Positions 27,316 through 36,130 of a stretch of 64,000 nt of DNA are shown here, piece after piece. The DNA lies in NCBI RefSeq assembly GCF_000153345.1, contig NZ_CH724127.1, positions 658,287-722,286 of the forward strand, read 5' to 3'. The translations under genes and the position numbers were made by a program. Position 1 is the stretch's first letter. Each line of letters starts with the position of its first letter. The notes under the pieces are model-generated. The model had not been told where the DNA came from and ran no database searches. It was given only the letters and a program-made list of their open reading frames with translations. The DNA is from Neptuniibacter caesariensis (lineage in GTDB: Bacteria > Pseudomonadota > Gammaproteobacteria > Pseudomonadales > Balneatricaceae).

Positions 27316-28167
27316 TCAATTATTTTGCGTGTCGAAGAACTGTTTACTAAGGCTGGCCGCAAGCGCGCTGCCAAACATCGGATGGGGTACCGGAGCAGTA
27401 GCTAAAACAATGTCGACTGAAGGCAGAGCAGGGAGCTCGACATCATCAATAACCTCAAGCCCTTCTGTTACGCTTGAAGTTGCCATAGCGCTTATTCCCA
27501 GTCCCTGTTTAACTAAGCTCTTAATTGCCGTAGCACTTGAAGAGCTGCAGGCTAATCGATAATTCAATCCCTGTTTCTCCATGCCGTCTATGGCTGTGCT
27601 GTGAAATTTGCAGTCAGGTTCATATAAAACCAGTGGAACGGGTTTAAGGTGTGCGAGTTCCGGAAAGCCCCCATGAACCCAGACTCCTGTGTCATGTTTG
27701 AGGAGATAACCCTCTTCGGCTTCTGGAGCGCGAGTTAAAATAGCGGCGTGAACGTCACCTGCGTCAAGCATAAGTCGTAGCTTGCTACTACTATCACAGC
27801 ATATGCGTAGATTTTGTTCAGGAAGGGCTTCCCTTATCAGGTTACTGAGTAAGGGCAGAATAGATTCCGCATAATCATCTGGACAACCAATTACGAGCGG
27901 CGGATGGTTATGGCTTTGACTGAAATTACCAATCGCCTCGTCGTGCAATGCGATAATCCGGCGAGCATAGCTGACCAGTTGTTGCCCTTGCTCAGAGAGT
28001 GATAGATTTCTCCCCTCTTTTACAAACAGGGTGTGTCCGGTTTCTTCCTCCAGCTTTTTCATCTGCATGCTGATGGCGCTCTGAGTTCTGAAGGTTTGTT
28101 TTGCCGCACGAGTAAAACTTCCGGTATCAACGAAGGCAATAAAACTTCTTAGAGCATCAATATCCAT
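27316..28167 (-). CDS. LysR-family transcriptional regulator
   Basis: A 283-residue LysR protein. The N-terminal winged helix (MDIDALRSFIAFVDTGSFTRAAKQTFRTQSAISMQMKKLEEETGHTLF) is followed by a periplasmic-binding-like effector domain. I chose the ATG at 28167 because MDIDAL is the usual family start; the open frame allows 12 more residues to 28203. It is divergent from a glutathione S-transferase gene across a gap of 100 bases, the typical arrangement for a LysR protein and a target. The effector is unknown. Confidence 0.88.
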   Translation of the reverse strand: MDIDALRSFIAFVDTGSFTRAAKQTFRTQSAISMQMKKLEEETGHTLFVKEGRNLSLSEQGQQLVSYARRIIALHDEAIGNFSQSHNHPPLVIGCPDDYAESILPLLSNLIREALPEQNLRICCDSSSKLRLMLDAGDVHAAILTRAPEAEEGYLLKHDTGVWVHGGFPELAHLKPVPLVLYEPDCKFHSTAIDGMEKQGLNYRLACSSSSATAIKSLVKQGLGISAMATSSVTEGLEVIDDVELPALPSVDIVLATAPVPHPMFGSALAASLSKQFFDTQNN

Positions 28168-28267
28168 AAGGTATCCATCAGCAGATCGAATAGAAGCTAT
28201 CAAAACTATTCGTTAGTCACGGGGAAAGCAAGTTGCAAGAATAGATTCCAATGAAAGGAGGAGAGAA

Positions 28268-28930
28268 ATGGAACTCTATATTGGTAATAAAAACTATTCA
28301 TCCTGGTCTTTGCGTGGCTGGTTGGTTCTTAAGGCGTTTGACATCGAGTTTGATGAAGTGCTCTTAAAGCTCTTCAGTGAAGAGTTCTATGAAACTTTGA
28401 AAGGCAAAACCCCGGCATTGAAAGTCCCCACGTTGATCGACGGTGATGTCACTGTCTGGGATTCTCTGGCGATTTGTGAATACGTCAATGAAACTTACCT
28501 AAACGGTAAAGGCTGGCCTGCTTCAGCTGCTGATCGCGCTAGAGCCCGTGCTGTCGTTGCCGAAATGCACTCTGGATTTATGGCCCTACGTAACGAAATG
28601 CCAATGAATTGCAGGGCTAAAAGAAAAGTTTCGCTGAGTGATGAAGCAGTAAAGGACGTACAAAAAATAGATGCGCTCTGGGCTGATCTACGGGAAAGCT
28701 TCGCTGGAGAGGGGCCATGGTTATTTGGAAAGTTCTCTATTGCGGATGTTTTTTATGCGTCGGTTGTGCTGCGCTTCGGAACTTATGGGATCAATGTTTC
28801 TGAAAATTCTGCGCAATATATGGAAACGGTTTTCGGCTTGCCTGCATTACAGGAGTGGCTAGAAGAGGCGCTGAAAGAGCAAGACGTTGTTGAGCTAGAT
28901 GAAGCTGGGGTAGATATAGATCCAGCTTAA
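28268..28930 (+). CDS. glutathione S-transferase family protein
   Basis: A 220-residue protein with the thioredoxin-like N-terminal GST domain (LYIGNKNYSSWSLRGWLVLKAF; Ser residues at the usual glutathione-activating place, and KVPTLIDGDVTVWDSLAICEYVNE with the cis-Pro and Glu-Ser-type site) and an all-helical C-terminal domain (WLFGKFSIADVFYASVVLRF). It belongs to the group of GSTs that start with LYIGNKNYSSWS. The ribosome site AAAGGAGGAGAGAA is unusually strong. It may be regulated by the divergent LysR protein. The substrate is unknown. Confidence 0.88.
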   Translation: MELYIGNKNYSSWSLRGWLVLKAFDIEFDEVLLKLFSEEFYETLKGKTPALKVPTLIDGDVTVWDSLAICEYVNETYLNGKGWPASAADRARARAVVAEMHSGFMALRNEMPMNCRAKRKVSLSDEAVKDVQKIDALWADLRESFAGEGPWLFGKFSIADVFYASVVLRFGTYGINVSENSAQYMETVFGLPALQEWLEEALKEQDVVELDEAGVDIDPA

Positions 28931-28935
28931 TAAAA

Positions 28936-28967
28936 AAAGCCGCTCACTCCTGAGAGTAAGCGGCTTT
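28936..28967. terminator. bidirectional terminator between gst and aapP
   Basis: Stem AAAGCCGCT / AGCGGCTTT extended by ACTC / GAGT across a C-A mismatch, with loop CTGA. On the plus strand it ends GGCTTTGCTTT; on the minus strand it ends in seven T. It lies between the convergent ends of gst and aapP and can serve both. Confidence 0.85.
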
Positions 28968-28993
28968 GCTTTCGCTGGAAAGTCAGTGAAAGA

Positions 28994-29764
28994 TTAGTGA
29001 TCCAGGATCTGGCTGAGGAACAGCTGTAGTCGATCCGTCTGAGGATTATTAAAGATCTCCTCAGGCGTGTTCTGTTCAACAATCTCACCCGCATCCATGA
29101 AGATAACCCGATCGGCTACTTTCTTCGCAAAACCCATCTCATGGGTTACGCATAGCATCGTCATACCTTCATTGGCCAGTTCGATCATTACATCCAGTAC
29201 TTCCTTGATCATTTCCGGGTCAAGGGCTGATGTCGGTTCGTCAAACAGCATTATCTCCGGGTTCATACACAGGGAGCGAGCGATCGCCACACGCTGCTGC
29301 TGACCACCAGATAACTGTCCCGGGAACTTGTTCGCCTGATCAGGGATCTTAACGCGCTCCAGGTACTTCATCGCCGTCGCTTCAGCTTCTTTCTTCGGCT
29401 TCTTCTGCACCCAGATCGGGCCCAGCGTCAGATTCTCCAGAATTGTCAGATGCGGGAACAGGTTGAAGTGCTGGAATACCATACCCACCTCACGGCGGAT
29501 CGCTTCGATATTCTTAACGTCTTCGATCATCTCCACACCATTCACCGTCAGGGAGCCGCGCTGGAACTCCTCAAGGCGGTTGATGCAACGCGTCATGGTG
29601 GATTTACCGGAGCCCGAAGGCCCACAGATAACGATCTTTTCGCCTTTTTTAACCCGCAGGTTAATGTCTTTCAGTACATGGAACTCGCCATACCACTTGT
29701 TGAGATCCTTGATAACGATGATGTCATCGTTATTTTCGTTAGTTTTTTCTTGTTCTACGCTCAC
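28994..29764 (-). CDS. aapP: polar amino-acid ABC transporter, ATP-binding protein
   Basis: A 256-residue ATPase of the GlnQ/AapP group. Walker [11 protein letters not shown]-loop [21 protein letters not shown], signature [15 protein letters not shown], Walker [16 protein letters not shown] and the H-loop [16 protein letters not shown] are all intact. It is the last gene of a four-gene minus-strand unit (binding protein, two permeases, ATPase), 12 bases after the second permease. With those subunits it energises uptake of L-amino acids across the inner membrane. Confidence 0.95.
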   Translation of the reverse strand: MSVEQEKTNENNDDIIVIKDLNKWYGEFHVLKDINLRVKKGEKIVICGPSGSGKSTMTRCINRLEEFQRGSLTVNGVEMIEDVKNIEAIRREVGMVFQHFNLFPHLTILENLTLGPIWVQKKPKKEAEATAMKYLERVKIPDQANKFPGQLSGGQQQRVAIARSLCMNPEIMLFDEPTSALDPEMIKEVLDVMIELANEGMTMLCVTHEMGFAKKVADRVIFMDAGEIVEQNTPEEIFNNPQTDRLQLFLSQILDH

Positions 29765-29776
29765 AAGGAGTTCCTC

Positions 29777-30877
29777 TTAATTCTTATGGCTGGTATCGAG
29801 TTTGCGCTCAATCGACGCACTGATGCGTGACATGCTGTAACAGCAGATCCAGAAAACGATAGCTACAAACAGGTAGCCTTCAGTGGAGTGGCCGCCCAGC
29901 CAGTTCGAGTTTGTCAGGGCTGTCTGAGTGGTGCTCAGCACTTCGAAAATACCGATGATGAGCAAGAACGTGGTGTTCTTAAACAGCATGACAAAGGTCG
30001 CCAGAATGTTGGGCATCGATACTTTGATCACCTGTGGCAGGATAATCAAAAGCGTTTTCTGCCAATAGCTCAGACCCAGTGAGTCCGCCGCTTCATACTG
30101 TCCGGTCGGAACCGCCTGGAAACCACCACGGAACACTTCCGCCATGTAGCCCGCCATAAACAGCGTCAGTACGATCCACACACGCACCAGCTTGTCGACG
30201 TTGGTACCTTCCGGGAAGAACAGTGGCAGCATCACCGAACCCATAAAGAACAGGGCCAGTACCGGTACGCCACGGAAAAACTCGATCAGAAGAATACTGA
30301 CGCTTTTAATAAACGGCATCTCTGAACGACGTCCCAGAGCCCAGACAAAGCTCAGCGGGAACGCAACGATGATACTGGCGGCTGCCAGTAGTACGTTTAA
30401 CGCAAAACCGCCCCAGTAGTCTGTAGAGACATACTCCAGACCGATCCAGCTTCCATCCAGAATCAGAATGCAGACGAATGGCAGCAGAAGAAACGCCGGA
30501 ATAGAGAACTTATTACGCCAGTCCTTGTTGAGCAGTTGTGAAGACGCGATCACACCAATCAGCATCAGGACGCACAGGTTGATACGCCATAGCTCTTCGG
30601 TCGGGTAACTCCCATAGAAGAACTGTTTCGACCAGGCAATCACGAACACCCAGCACGCGCCGTCTTTGGTGCAGGCATCCTGAGTGGTGCCAGACCAGTT
30701 CGCAGAGATCAGCAGCCAGTCCACCAGAGGCGGAATAACCGTTGCCAGCAACGCCAGAATCAGCAACGTCGCAATCGTGTTTGCGGCAGAGGAGAAGAAG
30801 TTGTCTTTAACCCAGTGAATCGGTCCAACAGTATCGTTTGGCGCCGGCTGATCGGGTAATGGTTTAAATTCTTTCAT
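29777..30877 (-). CDS. aapM: polar amino-acid ABC transporter, permease AapM
   Basis: A 366-residue inner-membrane permease with about eight hydrophobic segments. The C-terminal half is a MetI-like/HisMQ domain with the EAA loop (EAADSLGLSYWQKTLLIILPQVIKVSMP) that docks on the ATPase. The long N-terminal part, including WSGTTQDACTKDGACWVFVI with two cysteines, is the feature that separates AapM/YhdY from short HisM permeases. It lies 15 bases after aapQ. The substrate range of the general L-amino-acid system is broad; specificity here is inferred from family. Confidence 0.93.
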   Translation of the reverse strand: MKEFKPLPDQPAPNDTVGPIHWVKDNFFSSAANTIATLLILALLATVIPPLVDWLLISANWSGTTQDACTKDGACWVFVIAWSKQFFYGSYPTEELWRINLCVLMLIGVIASSQLLNKDWRNKFSIPAFLLLPFVCILILDGSWIGLEYVSTDYWGGFALNVLLAAASIIVAFPLSFVWALGRRSEMPFIKSVSILLIEFFRGVPVLALFFMGSVMLPLFFPEGTNVDKLVRVWIVLTLFMAGYMAEVFRGGFQAVPTGQYEAADSLGLSYWQKTLLIILPQVIKVSMPNILATFVMLFKNTTFLLIIGIFEVLSTTQTALTNSNWLGGHSTEGYLFVAIVFWICCYSMSRISASIERKLDTSHKN

Positions 30878-30892
30878 ATCAGTCAGCTCCCC

Positions 30893-32074
30893 TTATCGTT
30901 CCGTCAACGCAACACTGCTGTTGAGTCGGTTCATCAGGAATGAGATCGTCATGTTAACCACGAAGTATACGGCCATGGTCATGAAGACGATTTCGATCGC
31001 CTGACCGGTCTGGTTCAGGGTGGTGCCCACGAACACAGTAAACAGGTCGGGGTAACCGATCGCTGTGGCCAGCGTCGAGTTTTTAACAAGGCTCTGATAC
31101 TCGCTGTTCAGCAGAGGCACGATGACACGCATCGCCTGAGGCACAATGATCAGTTTCATGATCTTGCCCTCTTTCAGGCCAATGCTACGCGCGGCTTCTG
31201 TCTGACCATGAGGAACGGCCTGAATACCCGCTCGCACGGCTTCCGCAATAAACGCACCGGTGTAAACGGTCAGGGCTAAGGCCAGTGCCATCAGCTCAGG
31301 TATCACGGTGATACCGCCACGGAAGTTAAAGCCTTTCAGGTAAGGAATGTCCCAGGCAAAAGGGAAACCCATCACAATCAATGCCAGCAGGGGAAGACCA
31401 AATAGCATACCCAGGCTTACCCAGAGTACAGGGAACTGTTGCCCGGTATCGTCCTGGCGTTTCTTCGCCCAGCGTTTCAGCACAAAGATGCCAATGATCG
31501 CCGCAGCAATCGCAGCATAAACAACGGATGCGCCGCCTTCAGGGGTTAGCCCCGGGAAGTACAGGCCACGCACGTTAAGGAAAATGACCTCACCCAGACT
31601 CATACTCTGGCGTGCACTTGGCAACGCAGCCAAGACTGCAAAGTACCAGAAGAAAATCTGCAGCAATAAAGGAATGTTACGGAAGGTTTCAACGTAAGCG
31701 GTTGCCAGTTTACGGATCAGCAGGTTATGGGAGAAGTGTGCAACCCCCATGATAAATCCGACCATGGTCGACAGAATGATGCCGATAATTGAAACCAACA
31801 CGGTATTGAGTAAGCCTACGATAAAGGTACGGCCATAAGTATTGGTCGCATCGTAGGGAATGAGTGACATCAGGATGTCAAAACCTGCCGTGTTAAACAG
31901 GAAGTCATAACCACTTTGAATGCCTCGAGCTTCCATATTCGCCAGCGTATTGCTGATGATGCTATAGAAGAAGTAGCCAAGCCCAAACAACAGGAGCAGC
32001 TGATAGATAATCGAGCGATTTCTAGGGTTATTGAAGAAAGAGGGTGAGGATTTCACCTGCGGCTTTTCAGACAT
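30893..32074 (-). CDS. aapQ: polar amino-acid ABC transporter, permease AapQ
   Basis: A 393-residue inner-membrane permease of the AapQ/YhdX type with about eight membrane segments. It carries NTYGRTFIVGLLNTVLVSIIG at the start of the transport domain, VETFRNIPLLLQIFFWYFA, and an EAA loop EAARSIGLKEGKIMKLIIVPQAMRVIVP. Its length and an extra membrane region before the last four helices match AapQ. It pairs with AapM to form the heterodimeric channel. A stem-loop separates it from aapJ, so it is probably transcribed at a lower level than the binding protein. Confidence 0.93.
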   Translation of the reverse strand: MSEKPQVKSSPSFFNNPRNRSIIYQLLLLFGLGYFFYSIISNTLANMEARGIQSGYDFLFNTAGFDILMSLIPYDATNTYGRTFIVGLLNTVLVSIIGIILSTMVGFIMGVAHFSHNLLIRKLATAYVETFRNIPLLLQIFFWYFAVLAALPSARQSMSLGEVIFLNVRGLYFPGLTPEGGASVVYAAIAAAIIGIFVLKRWAKKRQDDTGQQFPVLWVSLGMLFGLPLLALIVMGFPFAWDIPYLKGFNFRGGITVIPELMALALALTVYTGAFIAEAVRAGIQAVPHGQTEAARSIGLKEGKIMKLIIVPQAMRVIVPLLNSEYQSLVKNSTLATAIGYPDLFTVFVGTTLNQTGQAIEIVFMTMAVYFVVNMTISFLMNRLNSSVALTER

Positions 32075-32114
32075 AATTAAGCACTTATCTTCAGAAGGTT
32101 ATAAGTAAAAATAG

Positions 32115-32139
32115 CAGAGGGACATAAAATGTCCCTCTG
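32115..32139 (-). terminator. stem-loop between aapJ and aapQ
   Basis: A perfect 11-base stem CAGAGGGACAT / ATGTCCCTCTG with a three-base loop. Read on the minus strand it follows aapJ by 12 bases and is itself followed by CTATTTTTA. It may stop part of the transcripts or protect the aapJ message, giving more binding protein than permease. Confidence 0.75.
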
Positions 32140-32150
32140 TTTTGTCCTTC

Positions 32151-33164
32151 TTAACGTACTGGAGAAGAGTACATGATGCCGCCCTTGTTCCACTGGGCGT
32201 TAAGACCGCGGGAAATCTTCAGAGGAGAACCCTGACCCACGTTACGTTCAAAGCTTTCGCCGTAGTTACCCACCTGCTTAACGATGTTGTAAGCCCAGTC
32301 GTTGCTGATGCCCATTTTCTCACCGGAATCAGTATCAACACCCATCAGACGCTGCTGGCCTGGGTTACCCTGTGATTTAGCCTGATCAGCATTGGCGCTG
32401 TTGATGCCCATGAACTCAGCTTCAACCATCGCGTAAACAGACCACTTAACAATGTTAAACCACTGATCATCGCCCTGACGTACTACAGGACCCAGAGGCT
32501 CTTTAGAGATAACTTCAGGCAGTACCATCGCAGAAGATGGATCTTTCAGACCGATACGCAGTGCGTACAGCTGAGACTGGTCAGACGTCAGTACGTCACA
32601 ACGACCGCTTTCGAAGCCGGCACGAGTCTGGTCAGACGTATCAAACGTGATTGCGTTATAAGTGATGCCATTAGCACGGAAGTAATCCGCCAGGTTCAGC
32701 TCAGTGGTTGTACCTGCCTGGATACATACGGCTGCGCCGTCCAGATCCAGTGCGCTGCTTACGCCCAGATCTTTAGAGACCATGAAGCCCTGACCGTCGT
32801 AATAGTTAACACCTGCGAAGTTCAGACCCAGAGACGTATCACGGGTATGTGTCCAGGTCGTGTTACGAGACAGAATGTCGATTTCACCTGACTGTAGGGC
32901 GGTGAAACGTTCTTTTGCTGTAAGCGGTTTATATTGCACTTTGCTCGCATCGCCCAGAACAGCGGCGGCTACCGAGCGACAAACATCTACGTCCAGTCCG
33001 CTCCAGGTGCCGTTCTCATCTTTCTGAGAAAAACCTGCCAGGCCAGTACTCACACCACAAGAGACACTGCCTCTTTTCTGTACATCCTCAAGGGTGCCTG
33101 CTTGAGCACCGAAAGAAAGGCCAAGTGCCAGACCTGTTGCGATCACTGAGGTAAGTCGTTTCAT
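32151..33164 (-). CDS. aapJ: polar amino-acid ABC transporter, periplasmic binding protein
   Basis: A 337-residue periplasmic solute-binding protein of family 3. A signal peptide (MKRLTSVIATGLALGLSFGAQA) is followed by GTLEDVQKRGSVSCGVSTGLAGFS, DLDVCRSVAAAVLG and a long conserved stretch (FTALQSGEIDILSRNTTWTHTRD) typical of AapJ/BztA. The two cysteines in SVSCGV and DVCRSV, and those further on, occur commonly in this subgroup. It is the first gene of its transcript, with GGAGAAACGT before the ATG. The gene delivers general or glutamate/aspartate-type amino acids to AapQMP. Confidence 0.94.
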   Translation of the reverse strand: MKRLTSVIATGLALGLSFGAQAGTLEDVQKRGSVSCGVSTGLAGFSQKDENGTWSGLDVDVCRSVAAAVLGDASKVQYKPLTAKERFTALQSGEIDILSRNTTWTHTRDTSLGLNFAGVNYYDGQGFMVSKDLGVSSALDLDGAAVCIQAGTTTELNLADYFRANGITYNAITFDTSDQTRAGFESGRCDVLTSDQSQLYALRIGLKDPSSAMVLPEVISKEPLGPVVRQGDDQWFNIVKWSVYAMVEAEFMGINSANADQAKSQGNPGQQRLMGVDTDSGEKMGISNDWAYNIVKQVGNYGESFERNVGQGSPLKISRGLNAQWNKGGIMYSSPVR

Positions 33165-33629
33165 TACGTTTCTCCGTTTGTAAGGATGGCGATAATGCCG
33201 TAATTGCTTTAGTTGTTATTGTTCTTAAATATAGCGAACAGATTTAATAAAACTTGCTTACTAGCAAACCTAGCAGAATATATACCAACCTGCTGGCGAA
33301 ATTAGACTTTGGTATAATCATGGCTGTAAGCCTTTAGTTATAAGGCCTACAGCCTATTCAATCAAAAACTAATATTTTGATACATTGCTCCAAAATGGTG
33401 AGGTGCGCACTAAAACTGCTCTCTAACTTATTGAGGTGAGCGAATATGTCAGTATTATTGAATGAAAATGTTACTCGTGTGTAGTTGTTTTACATGAGTA
33501 AATATAGCTTTGTTTTTGCGTTCTTTAGGGGTATAAATGCGCTCCAGTTGAAGCTTTCAGCGAACTCAACCCATTCTTACTATTTCAATGACATTTGGAG
33601 CATTACCGCTTTAAATGGGTGTTAATTTC
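33165..33629. other. 465-base gap between aapJ and speE
   Basis: This AT-rich stretch holds the aapJ promoter region and a long leader for speE. Visible structure: a TATAAT at 33313-33318 with only a weak -35; an imperfect hairpin at 33322-33354 (GGCTGTA ... TACAGCC, inner CCTT / AAGG); a short ORF with a good ribosome site at 33446-33484; and inverted segments TGCTCCAAAATG (33386-33397) and CATTTGGAGCA (33592-33602), with a further GCTCCA at 33541-33546 that could pair with the same partner. No tRNA or longer gene was seen. Confidence 0.6.
33446..33484 (+). CDS. possible 12-codon leader peptide upstream of speE
   Basis: ATG at 33446 preceded by TTGAGGTGAGCGAAT, a good Shine-Dalgarno match at normal spacing. 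It encodes MSVLLNENVTRV and stops at TAG, 145 bases before speE. Short translated leaders are known to control polyamine genes elsewhere (for example speF leader peptides), but this sequence matches none I recognise. It could equally be chance, or a relic resembling the start of SucD (MSVLINKDTKV). Confidence 0.3.
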   Translation: MSVLLNENVTRV

Positions 33630-34484
33630 ATGACTACAAACTATAAAGAAACTTTACATAAAGGTTACGGGCAGGCTTTCGATGTAGAAGAGGTCTTGTT
33701 TGAACAACAGACTGATTCTTGGCATCTCATTATTTTTCGTAATCCGGTCTACGGGACTGTGATGGCACTAGATGGCATCATCCAGACAACCGAACGTGAT
33801 GAGTTTGTATATCATGAAATGTTAACGCATGTGCCTATCCTTGCGCATGGAAAGGCAAAGCGAGTGCTGATTATTGGTGGGGGTGATGGTGGTATTTTGC
33901 GAGAAGTTTGCCGCCATAAAAGTGTTGAACATGTTACACAGGTCGAGATTGACCAGGCTGTAATCGACATGTGTAAAGAGTATCTGCCTAATCATTCGGC
34001 GGGTGCATTTGATGATCCGCGTGCAAACATTGTTATTGCAGATGGAGTTGAGTACGTAAACTCTACGGATGAAAAGTTCGATGTGATTATTTCAGATTGC
34101 ACTGATCCGGTTGGACCAGGCGAAGTCCTTTTCTCCAGTCGTTTCTATGAAGGTTGTAAAAGCCTTCTTAATGAAGGTGGCGTATTTGTCGCACAGAACG
34201 GTGTGCCATTCCTTCAGCAGGATGAAGTCATCACAACCCGTCGTCGCCTGAGCCCATATTTTAAAGATCAGAGCTTTTATGCGGTTGCGGTTCCAACCTA
34301 CATTGGTGGTGTAATGACTTTAGCCTGGGGTTCAGATAACGAATCGCTTCGGCAGCTTGATCTCTCCGAGTTGCAAAAGCGTTTTGCGGACAGTGGTATC
34401 ACAACTCGTTACTATAACCCGCAAACTCATCTGGGCTGTTTTGGCTTGCCCCAATATCTGCTCGACGCATTAGATAAAGCCTGA
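33630..34484 (+). CDS. speE: polyamine aminopropyltransferase (spermidine synthase)
   Basis: A 284-residue cytoplasmic enzyme that transfers the aminopropyl group from decarboxylated SAM to putrescine. It has [17 protein letters not shown], the SAM-site [18 protein letters not shown], the acidic VEIDQAVI, and the catalytic-aspartate motif [17 protein letters not shown] prefer the ATG at 33630, which follows GGGTG and aligns with the start of E. coli SpeE; 33615 adds five residues with no ribosome site. Its partner gene speD, which makes the aminopropyl donor, lies 2.2 kb away on the other strand. Confidence 0.95.
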   Translation: MTTNYKETLHKGYGQAFDVEEVLFEQQTDSWHLIIFRNPVYGTVMALDGIIQTTERDEFVYHEMLTHVPILAHGKAKRVLIIGGGDGGILREVCRHKSVEHVTQVEIDQAVIDMCKEYLPNHSAGAFDDPRANIVIADGVEYVNSTDEKFDVIISDCTDPVGPGEVLFSSRFYEGCKSLLNEGGVFVAQNGVPFLQQDEVITTRRRLSPYFKDQSFYAVAVPTYIGGVMTLAWGSDNESLRQLDLSELQKRFADSGITTRYYNPQTHLGCFGLPQYLLDALDKA

Positions 34485-34511
34485 ATAGACATCGATGTAT
34501 TAGATAAAGCC
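34469..34511 (+). repeat. direct repeat at the 3' end of speE
   Basis: ATTAGATAAAGCC occurs at 34469-34481, covering codons before the speE stop, and again at 34499-34511, 30 bases later. The second copy supplies the first bases of the terminator stem. It looks like a small duplication of the gene end. Confidence 0.6.
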
Positions 34512-34540
34512 GGTGCACGTTGAGTGAACCGGCTTTTTTG
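34506..34540 (+). terminator. rho-independent terminator after speE
   Basis: Stem AAAGCCGGTGCAC / GTGAACCGGCTTT with one internal mismatch and loop GTTGA, followed by TTT. It lies 21 bases after the speE stop and before the MFS gene. Confidence 0.85.
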
Positions 34541-34581
34541 ATTGATAATCTGATTGTTTTGGATTGATAAGGTAAAACGTA

Positions 34582-35745
34582 TTGGATAGTTATATCCGGC
34601 TTTCTGGTTTCTACTTCTTCTATTTTGCGCTGCTGGGTGCGTTGGTACCTTATTGGTCTCTCTATCTAAAATCTTTTAATTTCGATGCGCAAACCATTGG
34701 TAGCTTAATGGCATTGCTGCAGATGTCCCGAATTGTCGCGCCGAATTTATGGGGGTGGCTGGCGGATCGAAGTGGAAAGCGAGTCCAAATTGTGCGTTTT
34801 GGCGCATTGATGACCTGGATAATGTTCATCGGTATCTTTTGGCAGGATACTGCTGTGGGTATTGGCCTGGTGATGCTTGGATTTAGTTTTTTTTGGAACG
34901 CCGTTTTACCGCAGTTTGAGGTTATAACACTTCGTCAGTTAGGGGATGCGAAAAACCGCTACAGCAGAATCCGATTGTGGGGATCTGTCGGATTTATTAT
35001 CGCGGTTGTCGGTATTGGTGCTCTTCTGGATTATCTTTCTATCACCTGGCTTCCCTGGATCATGTTAGCCATGATGTTGTTAATCTGGTTAAACACACTG
35101 TTGATTCCACGCGTGGCAAAGAGCACAGGTCAGATCGAGAATGTTATTCGTGGTAAAGGGTTTATCGAGTTACTACTACGTCCCCAGGTCATCGCTTTTT
35201 TTTCCATCTGCCTCCTTATTCAGTTTGGCCATGGCGCCTACTACACCTTTTACAGTGTCCTTATGGTGGATGTAGGTTATAGCCGCGCTGAAGTGGGTTT
35301 GTTGTGGGCTATTGGTGTTATTGCTGAAGTAATCGTTTTTATCTACATGCACTGGATGCTGCAGCGCTGGGGTATCAGGGCGATTATGATTGTGAGTCTG
35401 ATGCTCTGTGTTTTGCGTTGGTTGTTAATTGGCCTGGTTCCGGAAAATCTCCCGCTAATGCTGCTTGCACAAACCCTCCATGCTGCAACATTTGGTGCGC
35501 TGCATGCGGTGGGTATTGCCCTGGTAAATCATTACTTTACCGAGCAAACTCATGGTCAGGGGCAGGCTCTCTTTTCCAGCTTTGGTTTCGGTTTAGGCGG
35601 TGCGCTTGGTGCATTTGTCAGTGGTTTGTTATGGGACGATTTTGGTGTTCTGGTGACCTTCGGATTATCTGCTGCAGCAAGCTTTGTTGCGATTTTGCTA
35701 GCTTTGATCTGGATCTATCCGGAAAAAGTGCAGCAAAACAATTGA
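34582..35745 (+). CDS. MFS transporter, HcaT-like
   Basis: A 387-residue protein with 12 predicted membrane helices. The start YIRLSGFYFFYFALLGALVPYWSLYLKSFNFDAQTIGSLMAL and the loop WGWLADRSGKRVQIVRFGAL match the MFS_1-like group that includes the 3-phenylpropionate transporter HcaT and nucleoside transporters. The start is a TTG at 34582 with GATAAGGTAA upstream. It follows the speE terminator and so should have its own promoter. The substrate cannot be read from sequence; the family name does not imply phenylpropionate here. Confidence 0.85.
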   Translation: MDSYIRLSGFYFFYFALLGALVPYWSLYLKSFNFDAQTIGSLMALLQMSRIVAPNLWGWLADRSGKRVQIVRFGALMTWIMFIGIFWQDTAVGIGLVMLGFSFFWNAVLPQFEVITLRQLGDAKNRYSRIRLWGSVGFIIAVVGIGALLDYLSITWLPWIMLAMMLLIWLNTLLIPRVAKSTGQIENVIRGKGFIELLLRPQVIAFFSICLLIQFGHGAYYTFYSVLMVDVGYSRAEVGLLWAIGVIAEVIVFIYMHWMLQRWGIRAIMIVSLMLCVLRWLLIGLVPENLPLMLLAQTLHAATFGALHAVGIALVNHYFTEQTHGQGQALFSSFGFGLGGALGAFVSGLLWDDFGVLVTFGLSAAASFVAILLALIWIYPEKVQQNN

Positions 35746-35818
35746 TTTGAGTATTTTGCACCGCCGAATTTTTGATATAGGATTAGTATATAGTTCTGCC
35801 TGATAGAGGAGTCAGGGT

Positions 35819-36076
35819 GTGAAGTTCAAAATCGATATTGATATGTCTCCGGAAGAGCTGCGCAAAGTTCTGGGATTGCCAGATGTGCAGAAATTTCAGC
35901 AAGATATGATGGATAAGATTACGGAACAGATGGAAGCTGGGGTTGAAGGATATGATCCCCTTACTCTGTTTAAGCCTTATTTGACCAGCGGCTTGGGTTC
36001 TATGGAAGCGCTGCAAAAATTGATGCTTGGCATGATGACTTCCGGATACGGCAGTTCAGATAATAAAAAAGACTGA
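35819..36076 (+). CDS. DUF6489-family small protein next to phaR
   Basis: An 85-residue soluble protein with a GTG start at 35819 after AGAGGAGTCAGG. It starts MKFKIDIDMSPEELRKVLGLPDVQKFQQDMMDK, a pattern I associate with DUF6489, and continues with hydrophobic, Met-rich helices (GSMEALQKLMLGMM). The gene lies 54 bases before phaR, on the same strand, in a PHA locus. A phasin-like or PHA-granule accessory role is a fair guess from the amphipathic helices and context, but no function is established to my knowledge. Confidence 0.75.
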   Translation: MKFKIDIDMSPEELRKVLGLPDVQKFQQDMMDKITEQMEAGVEGYDPLTLFKPYLTSGLGSMEALQKLMLGMMTSGYGSSDNKKD

Positions 36077-36130
36077 TCAAGGTGAAGTGATCAGGTATAT
36101 CCAAGGGAATGTTACGAGAGAGATAGTGAA

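Noticed and set aside
29450-29830. 126-codon plus-strand frame opposite aapP
   Set aside because: It is antisense to a complete, well-conserved ATPase gene, and its product has no recognisable domain.
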